Below the pieces are notes generated by a model, which saw only the letters and a list, made by a program, of their open reading frames with translations, made no database searches and had not been told where the DNA came from. A stretch of 64,000 nt of DNA, taken from assembly GCF_014200435.1 (NCBI RefSeq), contig NZ_JACHBR010000001.1, positions 5,460,001-5,524,000 of the forward strand, written 5' to 3'. A program made the position numbers and the translations under genes. The DNA is from Sphaerisporangium krabiense. Lineage in GTDB: Bacteria > Actinomycetota > Actinomycetes > Streptosporangiales > Streptosporangiaceae. This document shows positions 1 through 8,994 of this stretch, one piece after another (within the stretch, counting starts at the first letter, position 1; each line of letters begins with the position of its first letter).

Positions 1-948
1 GAGCCGCAGCTCCTGCCGCAGCCGCGAGAACGCCGCCTCGTCCCCTTGGACGACGAACCCCGCCCGGCCGCGCGCCTCCCGCACCACCCCGTGCAGGGCG
101 TTGACGGCGAGCACCATGAACGTCGTCTTGCCCGCGTCCGGGCCGCCGACGAACGGCAGCGGCTCGATCCGCGCCCGGCCGATGCGGTGCGGCAGCGCCC
201 GGTCGCATTCGGGGCAGTACGCCTGCAGGCGGAACCGGCCGAGCACGATGGCCGTGGGCAGCCGGGTGCCGCACCGGCACACGTGCCGGAACGCGCCGTC
301 CCGGTTCGGCACCAGGCGCCGGTGGCGCTCGCCGCAGGACGGGCAGGCGTACTCGGGCAGGGGGAAGCGGGCGTAGCACTGCGGGTGCGGGCAGGTCTGC
401 AGGATGCGCCGGGCCAGCATGAGGACGCCCTCGAGGCCGCGCACGAGCAGGACGCCCGCCGCCCACAGCAGCACGCCCGCCCCGCACACCGCGGCGTACG
501 CGGCCGCCACCGCGGCGGCGGCGGCCCCCAGCGGCACCGCGGCGACCGCGACGCCGACCACGACGGCCAGCCACACCGGCACCAGGAAGAAGCCCTGCGT
601 GTTGCTCATCAGCCACCGGGTGAGGGTGGTGAGGGACCTGCGCACCGTCCTCCAGACCGCCGGGACGGCGAAGCCCGCGATACGCCACCAGTCCTGGCCC
701 GCCTGCCCGAACAGGTAGTGGCGGAACGCCGGGTCCCGCGTCCCGCCCGCCTCGCCCGGCACGGCGGGGGACGGGCCGCCCGCCGTCGCCGGGAGCAGCA
801 CCTCCCCGGCGCGCACGTGGTAGTGGACGGCGCCGGTGAGCGTGGCGGCGACCACGCTGAGCGCGCACACCACCGGGAACGCGTAGAGGAAGCCGAAGTA
901 CATGCAGGCGGCCCACAGCGCGACCAGGAACACCACGACGAGCGGCAT
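1..948 (-). CDS. Membrane-anchored zinc-ribbon P-loop GTPase-like protein (partial, C-terminus outside window)
   Basis: Only the first 316 residues lie in the window. Residues 1-42 and about 125-175 are hydrophobic and look like membrane segments. They are followed by cysteine pairs of two zinc ribbons (CPHPQC near 186, CPSCGERH, CRCG and CPEC up to about 245), then a Walker A motif GPDAGKTTF with Lys274. The order of membrane anchor, zinc ribbons and P-loop matches the second GTPase of paired-GTPase systems; the nucleotide is inferred from context. The ATG overlaps the TGA of the GAP1 gene (TGATG), so it is probably translated by coupling. It is the last visible gene of the grpE-dnaK-GTPase operon. 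G3 and G4 motifs would be outside the window, so GTPase rather than ATPase is not proven. Confidence 0.75.
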   Translation of the reverse strand, partial: MPLVVVFLVALWAACMYFGFLYAFPVVCALSVVAATLTGAVHYHVRAGEVLLPATAGGPSPAVPGEAGGTRDPAFRHYLFGQAGQDWWRIAGFAVPAVWRTVRRSLTTLTRWLMSNTQGFFLVPVWLAVVVGVAVAAVPLGAAAAAVAAAYAAVCGAGVLLWAAGVLLVRGLEGVLMLARRILQTCPHPQCYARFPLPEYACPSCGERHRRLVPNRDGAFRHVCRCGTRLPTAIVLGRFRLQAYCPECDRALPHRIGRARIEPLPFVGGPDAGKTTFMVLAVNALHGVVREARGRAGFVVQGDEAAFSRLRQELRL

Positions 949-3368
949 CAGCGGTCCCCGCGCTTCCGCCCCCGGCGGCCCCGCGCCGCGTCCCGCAGCT
1001 CGCGCAGCCCCGCCAGCAGCTCGGCGTCCCGCCGGAACCGGGCCTCGACCGAGCCGAACATCGACCAGCCGCCCAGCCGGGACCGCGCCCAGGAGTCCAG
1101 CTCGGGCACCGTCTCACCGGCCAGGTGCAGCCGCACGGCGACCTCCAGCAGGGCGGGCTCCTCCTCGCGGGGAGTCCGGGCCGCGATCCAGGCGCGCGCC
1201 AGCACGGCCCGCGCCTCGTCCGGGAGCCGCCTGACCACCTCGGCCCTGAACCGCGGGTCCAGTTCGGCCACCGCCGCCGCCGCGACCGCCCACGCCGCGG
1301 CGTGCAGCTCCTCGTGCGTCTCGCGGGCCAGCTCCTCCAGCCGCAGGAGTATCGCGGCCGCGTCCGGCGGTTCCGCCGCCTCGCGCGTCCCCGCGGCGAG
1401 CAGCACGGCCTCGGCGTCCTTGGCGGGATAGCCGGGGACGGCCTGGCGCACCTGGTGCGCCAGGCGCACGGTCTCGGGATCCTCCAGCCCGGCCGCGAGG
1501 AACGCCCGGGCCGGGACGTCGCCGAGCACGGCCACCTCCCCGAGCACGGCCCCCACCCCGTCGACCAGCGCCGCCGCCTCCGCGACCCCCGGCACTTCCT
1601 CCCAGATCTCGGCGATCCCCGCATCCCGCGCGGCCGCCGCCCCGCCGCCCCGCCCGCCCGTATCGTCGCCGGCCCCGGCCTCCTCGGTCCCCGTCGCGGC
1701 GCGGTCCCGTGCGGTGGGACCGTCCGGGGGGACCAGGCGGAGGAGTTCTCTGGTCGCCTCCACGCGGGACAGTCGCCGCAGGCGGGCCAGCGACCGCACC
1801 ACGGCGGTCCCGGTGCGCGGGGCGTGCGCGAGGTCGTGGGCCCATAAGCGCTCGGACACCTCGTCGGTGAGCATCCGCGTCCGCACCTCGTCGTCCGACT
1901 CCTCCAGGCCGAGCACGACGCCGGTCACCGCGGGCTCGCCGAGCCGCGCGGGGAGGCGGTCCAGCAGCCGGGCGAGGTCGCCGAGGCCGTCGCGGACCAG
2001 CGCCCGCGCCGTCCGTTCGAGGTCGGCCGCGGCCACCGGCGCGCCGACGGCGTGCGCGGTCCGTACCGCCCGGCCGAGTTCCTCCAGGTCGCGGACGGCG
2101 GCCAGCGCGCGGGCCGCGTCGGAGGCCAGGGACGCGCGCGTCTCCGGCAGCCGCGCGGGCTCCGGCGTCGGCAGGGCGGGGTCGGCCAAGGCGAGCGCCG
2201 CGCACCGCAGCGCGCACCACTCGGCCGTCTCGGCGGGCGCGTGCGCGCGGACGGCGGCGGCCAGTTCGAATCCCATCCGTCCGGTGGCACGCGCCAGGTC
2301 GTCCCACAGCCACTCGGGCAGGTCCTCGGAGAGGCCGCGGGCGATGGCCGACTGCTCCTCGGCGGTCACGGTCGCGTCTCCCCGGCAGAAGGCCAGCAGC
2401 GCCGCGCCCATGTCCGGCTCGAACGCCTGCTCCCCGGGCACGCCGTCCGAACCCTTGCCGGACGGCCCGCCGGAGAGTTCGCCGATCGCGTCGATGCCGT
2501 CGAGGTCGCCGCGCCGCCAGCAGTCGGCCACCGTGCGGGCGAAGCGCCCCGGCGCGGGCGCCGCCGCGTCCGGGGGGTCGTCCAGCCGGAAGACGGCGGC
2601 CTTGAGGTCGGCGGGCAGCCACACGTCGGGGGTGGTGCCGACGACCAGGTGCGGCGCGCCGCCCGGGTCGGCGCTGTAGGTGAGGAACGACAGGCGGGCC
2701 GCGACCGGCCAGGGCAGCGAGTAGGACAGGACGGCGATCCAGCGGACGATCTCGTCGACGTCGGCGCTGACCAGCACGAGACGGCCGTGGCCTCCGGCGA
2801 GGGCGAGCGTGACCGTCTCCAGCAGTTCGCCGAGCCGCGCGTACGCCGCCTCGCCGCCGGAGGTCAGCCAGGCGGCCAGCGCGTCGGGATCGAAGCCGTC
2901 GCCGGGCGGCAGGTCGGACAGGTCGGGCAGGTCGGCGCCGGGGGAGGCGGGGACGTCCCGCCACAGCGGCGACCCCCACAACTCGACCGGCCGCAACCCC
3001 GTCATCTCCTCCTCCGTAACCACGATCGCGTGGCCGAGGAAGTTGCCGTACCGCCCGGAGTAGTCACGGCCCAGGTAGACGCATCGGGCCAGAACGCTCA
3101 ACTCGCCAGGAGCGCGGGAGGGACCGCTCTCGCGGGCGCCGGGGTGGCCGGCCGGGCCGAGGGAGCCGTAGGCGAGGGCGACGGGCATGCGGGCGATCTG
3201 CTCGGGGGACGGCGCCAGCGGGGCGCCGGGCGGCGGCTTGTAGGCGAGGTGCCGGGCGATCTTGCCGGTGAGCCCCTGAGGCAGCCCCGCCGACTCCGCG
3301 ACGAACTGGAACCCCGCCCGCCCCGCGGGCCCGGCCTCCACCGACGTGTAATGCACCTGCCACGCCAC
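948..3368 (-). CDS. GTPase-associated protein 1 (GAP1)-like protein
   Basis: A protein of 806 residues with no membrane segment. The N-terminal about 170 residues carry the pattern of the GAP1 N-terminal domain: HYTSVEAGPAGRAGFQF at 6-22 and a GRYGNFLGHAIVV block near 103. The remainder is Ala/Leu/Arg-rich and helical, fitting the GAP1 middle and C-terminal regions. Known homologues sit next to GTPases in bacterial conflict loci; their biochemical role is unknown. The start is GTG, with GGAGGTGA five bases upstream. It lies 81 bp downstream of the zinc-ribbon GTPase and overlaps the next membrane GTPase gene by one base. It probably acts as adaptor or regulator of the two flanking P-loop proteins, which is inference from gene order. 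Confidence 0.75.
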   Translation of the reverse strand: MAWQVHYTSVEAGPAGRAGFQFVAESAGLPQGLTGKIARHLAYKPPPGAPLAPSPEQIARMPVALAYGSLGPAGHPGARESGPSRAPGELSVLARCVYLGRDYSGRYGNFLGHAIVVTEEEMTGLRPVELWGSPLWRDVPASPGADLPDLSDLPPGDGFDPDALAAWLTSGGEAAYARLGELLETVTLALAGGHGRLVLVSADVDEIVRWIAVLSYSLPWPVAARLSFLTYSADPGGAPHLVVGTTPDVWLPADLKAAVFRLDDPPDAAAPAPGRFARTVADCWRRGDLDGIDAIGELSGGPSGKGSDGVPGEQAFEPDMGAALLAFCRGDATVTAEEQSAIARGLSEDLPEWLWDDLARATGRMGFELAAAVRAHAPAETAEWCALRCAALALADPALPTPEPARLPETRASLASDAARALAAVRDLEELGRAVRTAHAVGAPVAAADLERTARALVRDGLGDLARLLDRLPARLGEPAVTGVVLGLEESDDEVRTRMLTDEVSERLWAHDLAHAPRTGTAVVRSLARLRRLSRVEATRELLRLVPPDGPTARDRAATGTEEAGAGDDTGGRGGGAAAARDAGIAEIWEEVPGVAEAAALVDGVGAVLGEVAVLGDVPARAFLAAGLEDPETVRLAHQVRQAVPGYPAKDAEAVLLAAGTREAAEPPDAAAILLRLEELARETHEELHAAAWAVAAAAVAELDPRFRAEVVRRLPDEARAVLARAWIAARTPREEEPALLEVAVRLHLAGETVPELDSWARSRLGGWSMFGSVEARFRRDAELLAGLRELRDAARGRRGRKRGDR

Positions 3369-3449
3369 GCCCTCACCTCCCGCCTTGTAACCCGGCCCTG
3401 ACCCGCACCCCCGGACGCGCGATCACCCACGCCCCTCCACGACCGCCCA

Positions 3450-4622
3450 TTACCGGCGAACCCCCGTGAGCATGCCGAACCTGTGCAGGAGCCACAGCAG
3501 TGGGTCTTCGACGCGGTAGGGGCGGACGCCGCCGGGGGCGACGGTGTCGTCGCCGGGGATGCCGCCGAGGGCCGAGAGGCCGAACAGGGCGAAGTCGGTG
3601 AAGTGCTGACGCAGGTAGCGGTCGACCATGCCGGCCTCCCATTCGTCCATGAGCGCCCGCACCTGCTCGTGGACGGCGTCCCTGTCGTCCAGGTCGAGGG
3701 TGCCGGAGGGCATGCGGGCGCGGTGCAGCGCGGACTGGGCGTCCATGGTGTCCTGCAGGGCGTCGATCTTGCTCAGCGCCACGGCCACGGGGACCTTCAG
3801 CTTGCCGGAGCCGGCGCGGTCGCGCAGCAGCTCGGCGACCCGGCTGATCACGTTGATCGGGTCGCTGTCGGGGTCGCCGGCGTTGACGCCGCCCCTGGCC
3901 GCCGCCGTCCCGCTCAGCGACGCCTTGGCGCCGGGCAGCTCCAGCGGGTCGACCAGGAAGATGATCGCGTCGGCGGCGTTGAGGTAGCGCAGGTGGGTCT
4001 CGGTGGACTCGCGGCTGCGCAGGTCCTCGCCGGCGGTGTCGAAGAAGACCAGCGTGAGCGACATGGTCTTGGTGCGCAGCCGCCCGGGCACCGTGCGGGT
4101 GAGCAGGTAGACCAGCGGGTCGCGCGGCTCGGTGGCCGCCGGCCGGGTGGTGCTGAGCAGGCGGTGCTCGCCGTACAGGGGGCGGGCGAAGTCCTGCTTG
4201 TAGCGGGCGATGGTGCGGTCGTCGCAGGCGACGAGCGAGGCGTCGAGCTCGGCGCCGACCCGGTTGGTCAGCTCGTGCAGCAGCACGGCGATGTAGGTGC
4301 TCTTGCCGGATCCCTTCGCCCCGACGAGGGCGACGATCCTGCCGGGGTTGGCGCAGTACTCGGCGGGCAGCCTGCTGTGGCACTCCGGGCACACCCGCCA
4401 GCCGGTGGAGCGGTGGCAGGTCGGGCAGTCGGCGCGGCGGCCGGGCCTGCGCACCGAGAACACCGGGGGCAGGTAGGCGGCGGCGGAGGAGCCCAGGTAC
4501 TCGGCGAGGGTCTCGTCCAGCCGCGCCTCGCAGCCGCCGCCGCGCCCGGCCCTGCCCGCGCACCGGAACGCGATGCGGTCGCGGTCCAGCCGGGCGAAGC
4601 AGAACGGACAGGTGATGGTCAC
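3450..4622 (-). CDS. Zinc-ribbon TRAFAC-type GTPase
   Basis: 390 residues from a GTG start whose GTGA overlaps the stop of the preceding short ORF. N-terminal zinc-ribbon cysteines are CPFC at 5-8, Cys21, Cys31, CPTC at 66-69 and CPEC at 78-81. The GTPase core follows: G1 GAKGSGKST at 101-109, G3 DTAG at 195-198, and an SKID G4 variant at 284-287 that should favour guanine. No membrane segment is present. This is the soluble partner of the membrane P-loop protein encoded two genes downstream; paired GTPases plus GAP1 are a recognised arrangement. An alternative ATG 54 bp upstream would add an Arg-rich tail and is less likely given the GTGA overlap. Confidence 0.8.
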   Translation of the reverse strand: MTITCPFCFARLDRDRIAFRCAGRAGRGGGCEARLDETLAEYLGSSAAAYLPPVFSVRRPGRRADCPTCHRSTGWRVCPECHSRLPAEYCANPGRIVALVGAKGSGKSTYIAVLLHELTNRVGAELDASLVACDDRTIARYKQDFARPLYGEHRLLSTTRPAATEPRDPLVYLLTRTVPGRLRTKTMSLTLVFFDTAGEDLRSRESTETHLRYLNAADAIIFLVDPLELPGAKASLSGTAAARGGVNAGDPDSDPINVISRVAELLRDRAGSGKLKVPVAVALSKIDALQDTMDAQSALHRARMPSGTLDLDDRDAVHEQVRALMDEWEAGMVDRYLRQHFTDFALFGLSALGGIPGDDTVAPGGVRPYRVEDPLLWLLHRFGMLTGVRR

Positions 4623-4825
4623 GCGGCCACCTCGCCTTCGGGCGCCGGTCCGGTGGCGCGGTCGAGGTCCGGGCACGCGTGGCGGAAGGGCGAGGCGACG
4701 ATCACGCGCTCGTCTCGCCCCCGGCCGCGGTTCCGGCGCCGGGTGGGGATGTGGTCGTTTCGGTGGGGGGACACGTGGGGCTTCCGGTCGTGGTGCGGTC
4801 GTCGGGCGCGGTAGGGGGCGGGCAC
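4619..4825 (-). CDS. Candidate small ORF (68 codons) between the fibronectin-like protein and the GTPase
   Basis: An ATG lies four bases after the upstream stop, and the ORF ends at a TGA that overlaps the GTG of the GTPase gene (GTGA). Codons are mostly G/C-ending. The product is basic and His/Arg/Pro-rich with no recognised domain; its last 30 residues contain RHACPDLDRATG. Two other short frames in the same 210 bp also begin and end in GTGA overlaps (about 43 codons ending at 4702, then about 29 codons sharing the C-terminal frame of this ORF). Which frame is used cannot be decided from sequence. The region may equally be a coupled spacer with no functional product. Confidence 0.3.
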   Translation of the reverse strand: MPAPYRARRPHHDRKPHVSPHRNDHIPTRRRNRGRGRDERVIVASPFRHACPDLDRATGPAPEGEVAA

Positions 4826-4829
4826 GTCG

Positions 4830-7397
4830 TCACTCCACCTTCAGGCGCCGGACCGGCGGGTCGATCAGGGCCACGCCGCCCGCGCGCCCGGCGGGGCCGT
4901 CCTCGGCGCCCTCGGCGAAGCAGCGCAGCCAGTACGGCCTGGCCTGCCGGGGGACGGGGACGGTGAGCCGGGCGGGCACGGCGAGGTCGGTCCAGTGGTC
5001 GAGCAGGACGCCGTCGTCGGCGGTCGTCGGCTGGACGTGGCCGGGCTTGAGCACCAGCGACAGGCGGCGCAGCAGCACCGGCCGGTCGGCGGTGACCTCG
5101 ACGACCACCGACCGCTTCCAGGCGGGGCCGCGGTAGGTGACGTCGTAGTGGACGGGGATGCGCCCGGGCAGGTCGAACCGGGCGGCCGGCCCGCGCACCC
5201 GGGTGCCGCGCACCAGGGAGGTGGCCATGACCTCGATGACGACCGGCTCGCTCTCGGGGACGTCGAACCGCACCCCGCCGCGGGCCCGGTAGGCCGCGGA
5301 GGTGACCGGCACGCCGTGCCCGTTCCACATCACCTCGACCTCGGTGACGTCCTGAGGCCACTCGAAGCCGACGAACACCGTGCCGCCGCGCCGCGTGGCC
5401 GTGAGCTCGGTCGGCGGCACGAGGCTGATGTGGTCCAGGTGCCCGCCGACCGTCGCCAGCTCGCCCGCCACGGTGACCGCGACGAGCACGCTGCGGCCGG
5501 CCCCGGGGCGGATGGCCTGGCCGTCGCGGGTCGGGATGGACGGGATCGCCCGGCCGGCCGCGCGCAGCTCGGCGAGCGCGAGCGTGGTGCCGACCGGCCA
5601 CGGGGGCGGGACGTCCAGCGCGACGAACTCGACCGCGCCCTCGGGCGGCTCCTCGTAGCGGACCAGGAACGTGCCGGGCGCGGACGGGTCGGCGCGCAGC
5701 GTGAAGCCGGTGACCGGCCGGGGACGCCCCTGCGGGGTGACCGCGCGCCGCACGCCCGGGGTGACGGCCTCGCCGTCCTGCCCAGGGTAGACCGCGGACA
5801 CCACGTAGGTGTAGGTCGTGCCGTTGACCACGTCCCTGTCGCGGAACCCGCTCTCGCCGGCGGGGACCGGCAGCCCGTCCCGGGTGACCCGCACGCCCGC
5901 CGCCTCCGCGGGCAGCCTCCAGGAGCCGGACACCACGCCGTCGCCCGTGCCGAAGGCGACCTCCGCGGGCTCGGGCCGCACGATCAGGGTGGCCGCCACG
6001 GCGGGCATCGCCACCGCCTCCTCGCGCCGCGCGACCACCGCGTACACCAGCGGCACGTTCACCGGCGGGCGCTCGTCGCGGGCGGAGGGACGGTCGGTGC
6101 TGGTCACCACGGTCCCGTTGCGCAGCACGTCGTAGACCACCCGCCCGGCCCGCGACGGCGAGGGCTGCCACACCAGCCCCACCCCGTCGCCCTGGACGCT
6201 CACCCGCACCGCCCGCGCCGGGTGCGGGGCGAGCCGCAGCAGCAGCTCGCTCGCCCCCGGCAGGTCGGGCACGCGCCGCAGCGCGTCGCGCAGCGCGATC
6301 CAGGCGTCGTCGGGGTCGAGGGCGGCCCGCGCCCGGTCCCTGAGCCGTATCGCGGTGGCGAGCCTGGCCCTGACCTCGGTGGCCAGCTCGGCGGCCTCGC
6401 CGGTGAGCGCGGCGGCGTCGAGCGCCTCGGCGAAGTCGGCCGCCGCGTGGATCTCGCCGGCGCCGACCAGCTCGCGCAGCCGCGCCGCCGGTCCGGTGGC
6501 GACGCCGCCGCCCTCGGCGCGCACCGCGAAGACCAGGCGGCGGGCGTCGCCGGAGTCCAGGTCGAGCTCGGTGGTGGCGTGCCGCAGCAGCGAGTCGTCG
6601 TAGGGGTGCTCGCGGAGGCGTTCGCGCAGCCGGGCCACGATGTCGTAGCGGACCAGTGTGCCCGGGTCGGGGGAGTTGCGCAGCGCGGCGATCACCGTGT
6701 CCGCGCCGACCGTCCACGGCCCCCGGGTGCGGGCCGCCCAGTACCGCTCCGCCTCCTCCAGGGCGTCCTCGACCGGGGCCGCGCCCGGCACGGCGAAGCC
6801 GTCCAGGACGCGCATGCCCGCGCACCGGTCGCCGTACAGGAACCGGGCGAGGTGGGCCAGCCCGAGCGTGTCCAGCGCCTCGCGGGCGCGGCCGTACCCC
6901 GCGTACGGGGCGGCCTCGGGCAGCGTGTCCGGGTCACCGACCTCGATGGAGCTCTCGGCCGCCAGCCGCAGCGCCTCCTCGTGGCCGACGCCGCTGGAGC
7001 GGGCGATGGTGGCGAGCAGCGCGGGCGACAGCATGCGCAGCGGCCCGGCGGCGTCGGCGAGCCGGGTGGCCGCCTCCGACAGCCTGCGCGCGGCGCGGTG
7101 CTCGGACTCGCCGAGCGCGTCGCGCAGCGGCCGCAGGTCGCCCTCGGCGGCGGCGGAGAAGATCGGCGCGAAGCGCGCGTGGTCGGCCTCCAGCCGGTCG
7201 GCGAGACGCTTGTACTTCAGCATGCCGCGCGCCCTGCGCCAGCACTGGCGCACCTGCTTGACGGTGCCGGTGACGTCGGCCGCGGTCATCGACTCGTGAA
7301 GCTGGTAGCGGATCCGCAGGTCCTCCGGGGGGAGCCCGCCCGCCTCGCGCGCGGGCTCCAGCACCTCGCGGGTGTACCGCCGCTCGTCGAAGGCCAT
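4830..7397 (-). CDS. Large DnaK-associated protein with C-terminal fibronectin type III-like repeats
   Basis: 855 residues. The first about 75 residues are charged and helical (RYQLHESMTAADVTGTVKQ at 29-47, then a Lys/Arg-rich helix). Residues 80-400 are a helical Ala/Leu/Arg-rich region that may form repeats. From about 400 onward there are several beta-rich modules of fibronectin III type (for example near 430, 480, 570 and 665). No catalytic motif was recognised. It starts ten bases after the dnaK stop and precedes the GTPase, so it is co-translated with both. No J-domain HPD motif is visible, so it is not a classical DnaJ, although its N-terminal helix could dock on DnaK; that role is speculation. 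Confidence 0.65.
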   Translation of the reverse strand: MAFDERRYTREVLEPAREAGGLPPEDLRIRYQLHESMTAADVTGTVKQVRQCWRRARGMLKYKRLADRLEADHARFAPIFSAAAEGDLRPLRDALGESEHRAARRLSEAATRLADAAGPLRMLSPALLATIARSSGVGHEEALRLAAESSIEVGDPDTLPEAAPYAGYGRAREALDTLGLAHLARFLYGDRCAGMRVLDGFAVPGAAPVEDALEEAERYWAARTRGPWTVGADTVIAALRNSPDPGTLVRYDIVARLRERLREHPYDDSLLRHATTELDLDSGDARRLVFAVRAEGGGVATGPAARLRELVGAGEIHAAADFAEALDAAALTGEAAELATEVRARLATAIRLRDRARAALDPDDAWIALRDALRRVPDLPGASELLLRLAPHPARAVRVSVQGDGVGLVWQPSPSRAGRVVYDVLRNGTVVTSTDRPSARDERPPVNVPLVYAVVARREEAVAMPAVAATLIVRPEPAEVAFGTGDGVVSGSWRLPAEAAGVRVTRDGLPVPAGESGFRDRDVVNGTTYTYVVSAVYPGQDGEAVTPGVRRAVTPQGRPRPVTGFTLRADPSAPGTFLVRYEEPPEGAVEFVALDVPPPWPVGTTLALAELRAAGRAIPSIPTRDGQAIRPGAGRSVLVAVTVAGELATVGGHLDHISLVPPTELTATRRGGTVFVGFEWPQDVTEVEVMWNGHGVPVTSAAYRARGGVRFDVPESEPVVIEVMATSLVRGTRVRGPAARFDLPGRIPVHYDVTYRGPAWKRSVVVEVTADRPVLLRRLSLVLKPGHVQPTTADDGVLLDHWTDLAVPARLTVPVPRQARPYWLRCFAEGAEDGPAGRAGGVALIDPPVRRLKVE

Positions 7398-7407
7398 GGC
7401 CGCCCGG

Positions 7408-8991
7408 CTAGCCGACCTGGACGCGCGACAGGGCGGCCCGTGACTCGGCGACGTCCTCCTCGGACATGCCGCCGATCTGGATGCGCAGCTCCAGGGCCTC
7501 GCCGGTCTCGCGCTCCCTGGCGGTGACCTGGAGCAGGCCGGAGGCGTCGAGGGCGAAGGTGACCTCGACGGGCCATCCGGCGGGCTTGCCCGAGGGGATC
7601 TGCAGCAGCCCCTCGGCGATCAGCCCGTTGTCCTCGGGGGACTCCGACTCGACCGCGCCCGCCTGCTCCATGACCTCGACGTCGACGCCGGTCTGGCCGT
7701 CGTCGATGGTGTAGAAGTCCTGGGTGACGGCGGCGGGCAGGGCGTCGTTGGCGTGCACCAGGTGGGCGACGCCGCGGCGCCGGGTCTCCTTGTCGACGAC
7801 GACGATGCCGAAGGCCCGCGAGGCGACGGTCTTGATCGTGCGGCCCGCGATCTGCTCCTGCTGGTCGGCGGTGAGGCCGGCCCGCGCGGCCATGTCCTCG
7901 GCCTGGTCGTGCCGTCCTTCGGCGATCAGCCGCCGGTAGGTCTCCTCGAAGGCGTACAGCGCGGCGCCCTTGGCGACGGCGAGGTCCGGGTCCTGCAGGC
8001 GGGGGAGGAGCTGGAACTCCTTCTGCAGGGTCTCGGCGACCGCGGGCATCTTGGTGGAGCCGCCGACCAGCACCAGGTGGTCGTAGTGGCGCACGCCCTT
8101 GGCCGCGGCCGTGTCGATGGTCCTGCGGGTGATCTCGACGGTGCGGTCGAGCAGGTCGCGGGTCAGGTCCAGCAGGGTCTCGCGGGTCACCTCGACGGTG
8201 GCCACCCTGCCGTCGTGGACGACGCGCACGACGTGCTGGGTGCGGGTGGACAGCGTCTTCTTCAGGTCCTCGGCGTCGCGGCGGAGCTGCTGCTCGGACT
8301 GCTTGTCCAGCAGGGGGTCGCCGGCGTCGGGGTGCTCGGCCTGGAAGCTCTCGGCCAGGTGCTCGACGAGGCGGTCGTCCCAGTCGGCGCCGCCGAGCTC
8401 GTGGTCGCCGTCGGTGCAGACGACCTCGATGTCGCCGTCCTTGAGGGTGATGACGGTGGTGTCGAACGTGCCGCCGCCGAGGTCGTACACGAGGATCGTG
8501 TGGTCGGCGCCGGGGTTGAGCACGCCGTAGGTGATGGCCGCGGCGATGGGCTCGGAGACGATGTCGATGACGTTGAGCCCGGCGATCTGCCCGGCCTTGC
8601 GGGTGGCGTCGCGCTCGGCGGCGCCGAAGTAGGCGGGGACGGTGATGACGACGTCCTCGACGGTGTCGCCGGTGGCGGTCCTGGCGTCGTCGGCGAGTTT
8701 GCGCAGGACGAAGGCCGAGATCTCTTCCGGCGTGTAGGGACGGCCGTGCCGGACCCGGGGGACGTCCTGCCCCATGTCGCGCTTTATCCGGCTTACCACG
8801 AGGTCCGGCTCCAGCACCGCGCTGTCCTTGGCGGTCGCCCCCACGACCACGTTGTCGGGGGACTCGAAGAACACCACGGACGGCGTGGTGTCGGTGCCCT
8901 CCAGGTTGCGCAGCACGGTCGGGCGGCCGACGTCGTCCACATAGGCGATGCAGGAATACGTCGTGCCGAGGTCGATCCCGTAAACAGCCAT
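7408..8991 (-). CDS. Hsp70/DnaK-family chaperone, short form without lid
   Basis: 527 residues against about 610-640 for housekeeping DnaK. The nucleotide-binding domain is intact: DLGTTYSCIAY at 7-17, the DLGGGTFD phosphate loop near 185, and VGGSTKMP near 310. A substrate-binding beta domain follows (about 380-505) and the protein stops at SRVQVG, so the alpha-helical lid and the usual C-terminal tail are missing. The gene lies three bases downstream of grpE, and no dnaJ is visible. A dedicated Hsp70 in a GTPase/GAP1 operon suggests client control of that system rather than general heat shock. The housekeeping dnaK should lie elsewhere in the genome. Confidence 0.9.
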   Translation of the reverse strand: MAVYGIDLGTTYSCIAYVDDVGRPTVLRNLEGTDTTPSVVFFESPDNVVVGATAKDSAVLEPDLVVSRIKRDMGQDVPRVRHGRPYTPEEISAFVLRKLADDARTATGDTVEDVVITVPAYFGAAERDATRKAGQIAGLNVIDIVSEPIAAAITYGVLNPGADHTILVYDLGGGTFDTTVITLKDGDIEVVCTDGDHELGGADWDDRLVEHLAESFQAEHPDAGDPLLDKQSEQQLRRDAEDLKKTLSTRTQHVVRVVHDGRVATVEVTRETLLDLTRDLLDRTVEITRRTIDTAAAKGVRHYDHLVLVGGSTKMPAVAETLQKEFQLLPRLQDPDLAVAKGAALYAFEETYRRLIAEGRHDQAEDMAARAGLTADQQEQIAGRTIKTVASRAFGIVVVDKETRRRGVAHLVHANDALPAAVTQDFYTIDDGQTGVDVEVMEQAGAVESESPEDNGLIAEGLLQIPSGKPAGWPVEVTFALDASGLLQVTARERETGEALELRIQIGGMSEEDVAESRAALSRVQVG

Positions 8992-8994
8992 CGC

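Noticed and set aside
46-3401. Long plus-strand open frames opposite the GAP1 and membrane GTPase genes
   Set aside because: They have Arg/Gly/Ala-rich nonsense composition and no family match. Long antisense frames are expected in DNA with this GC content.
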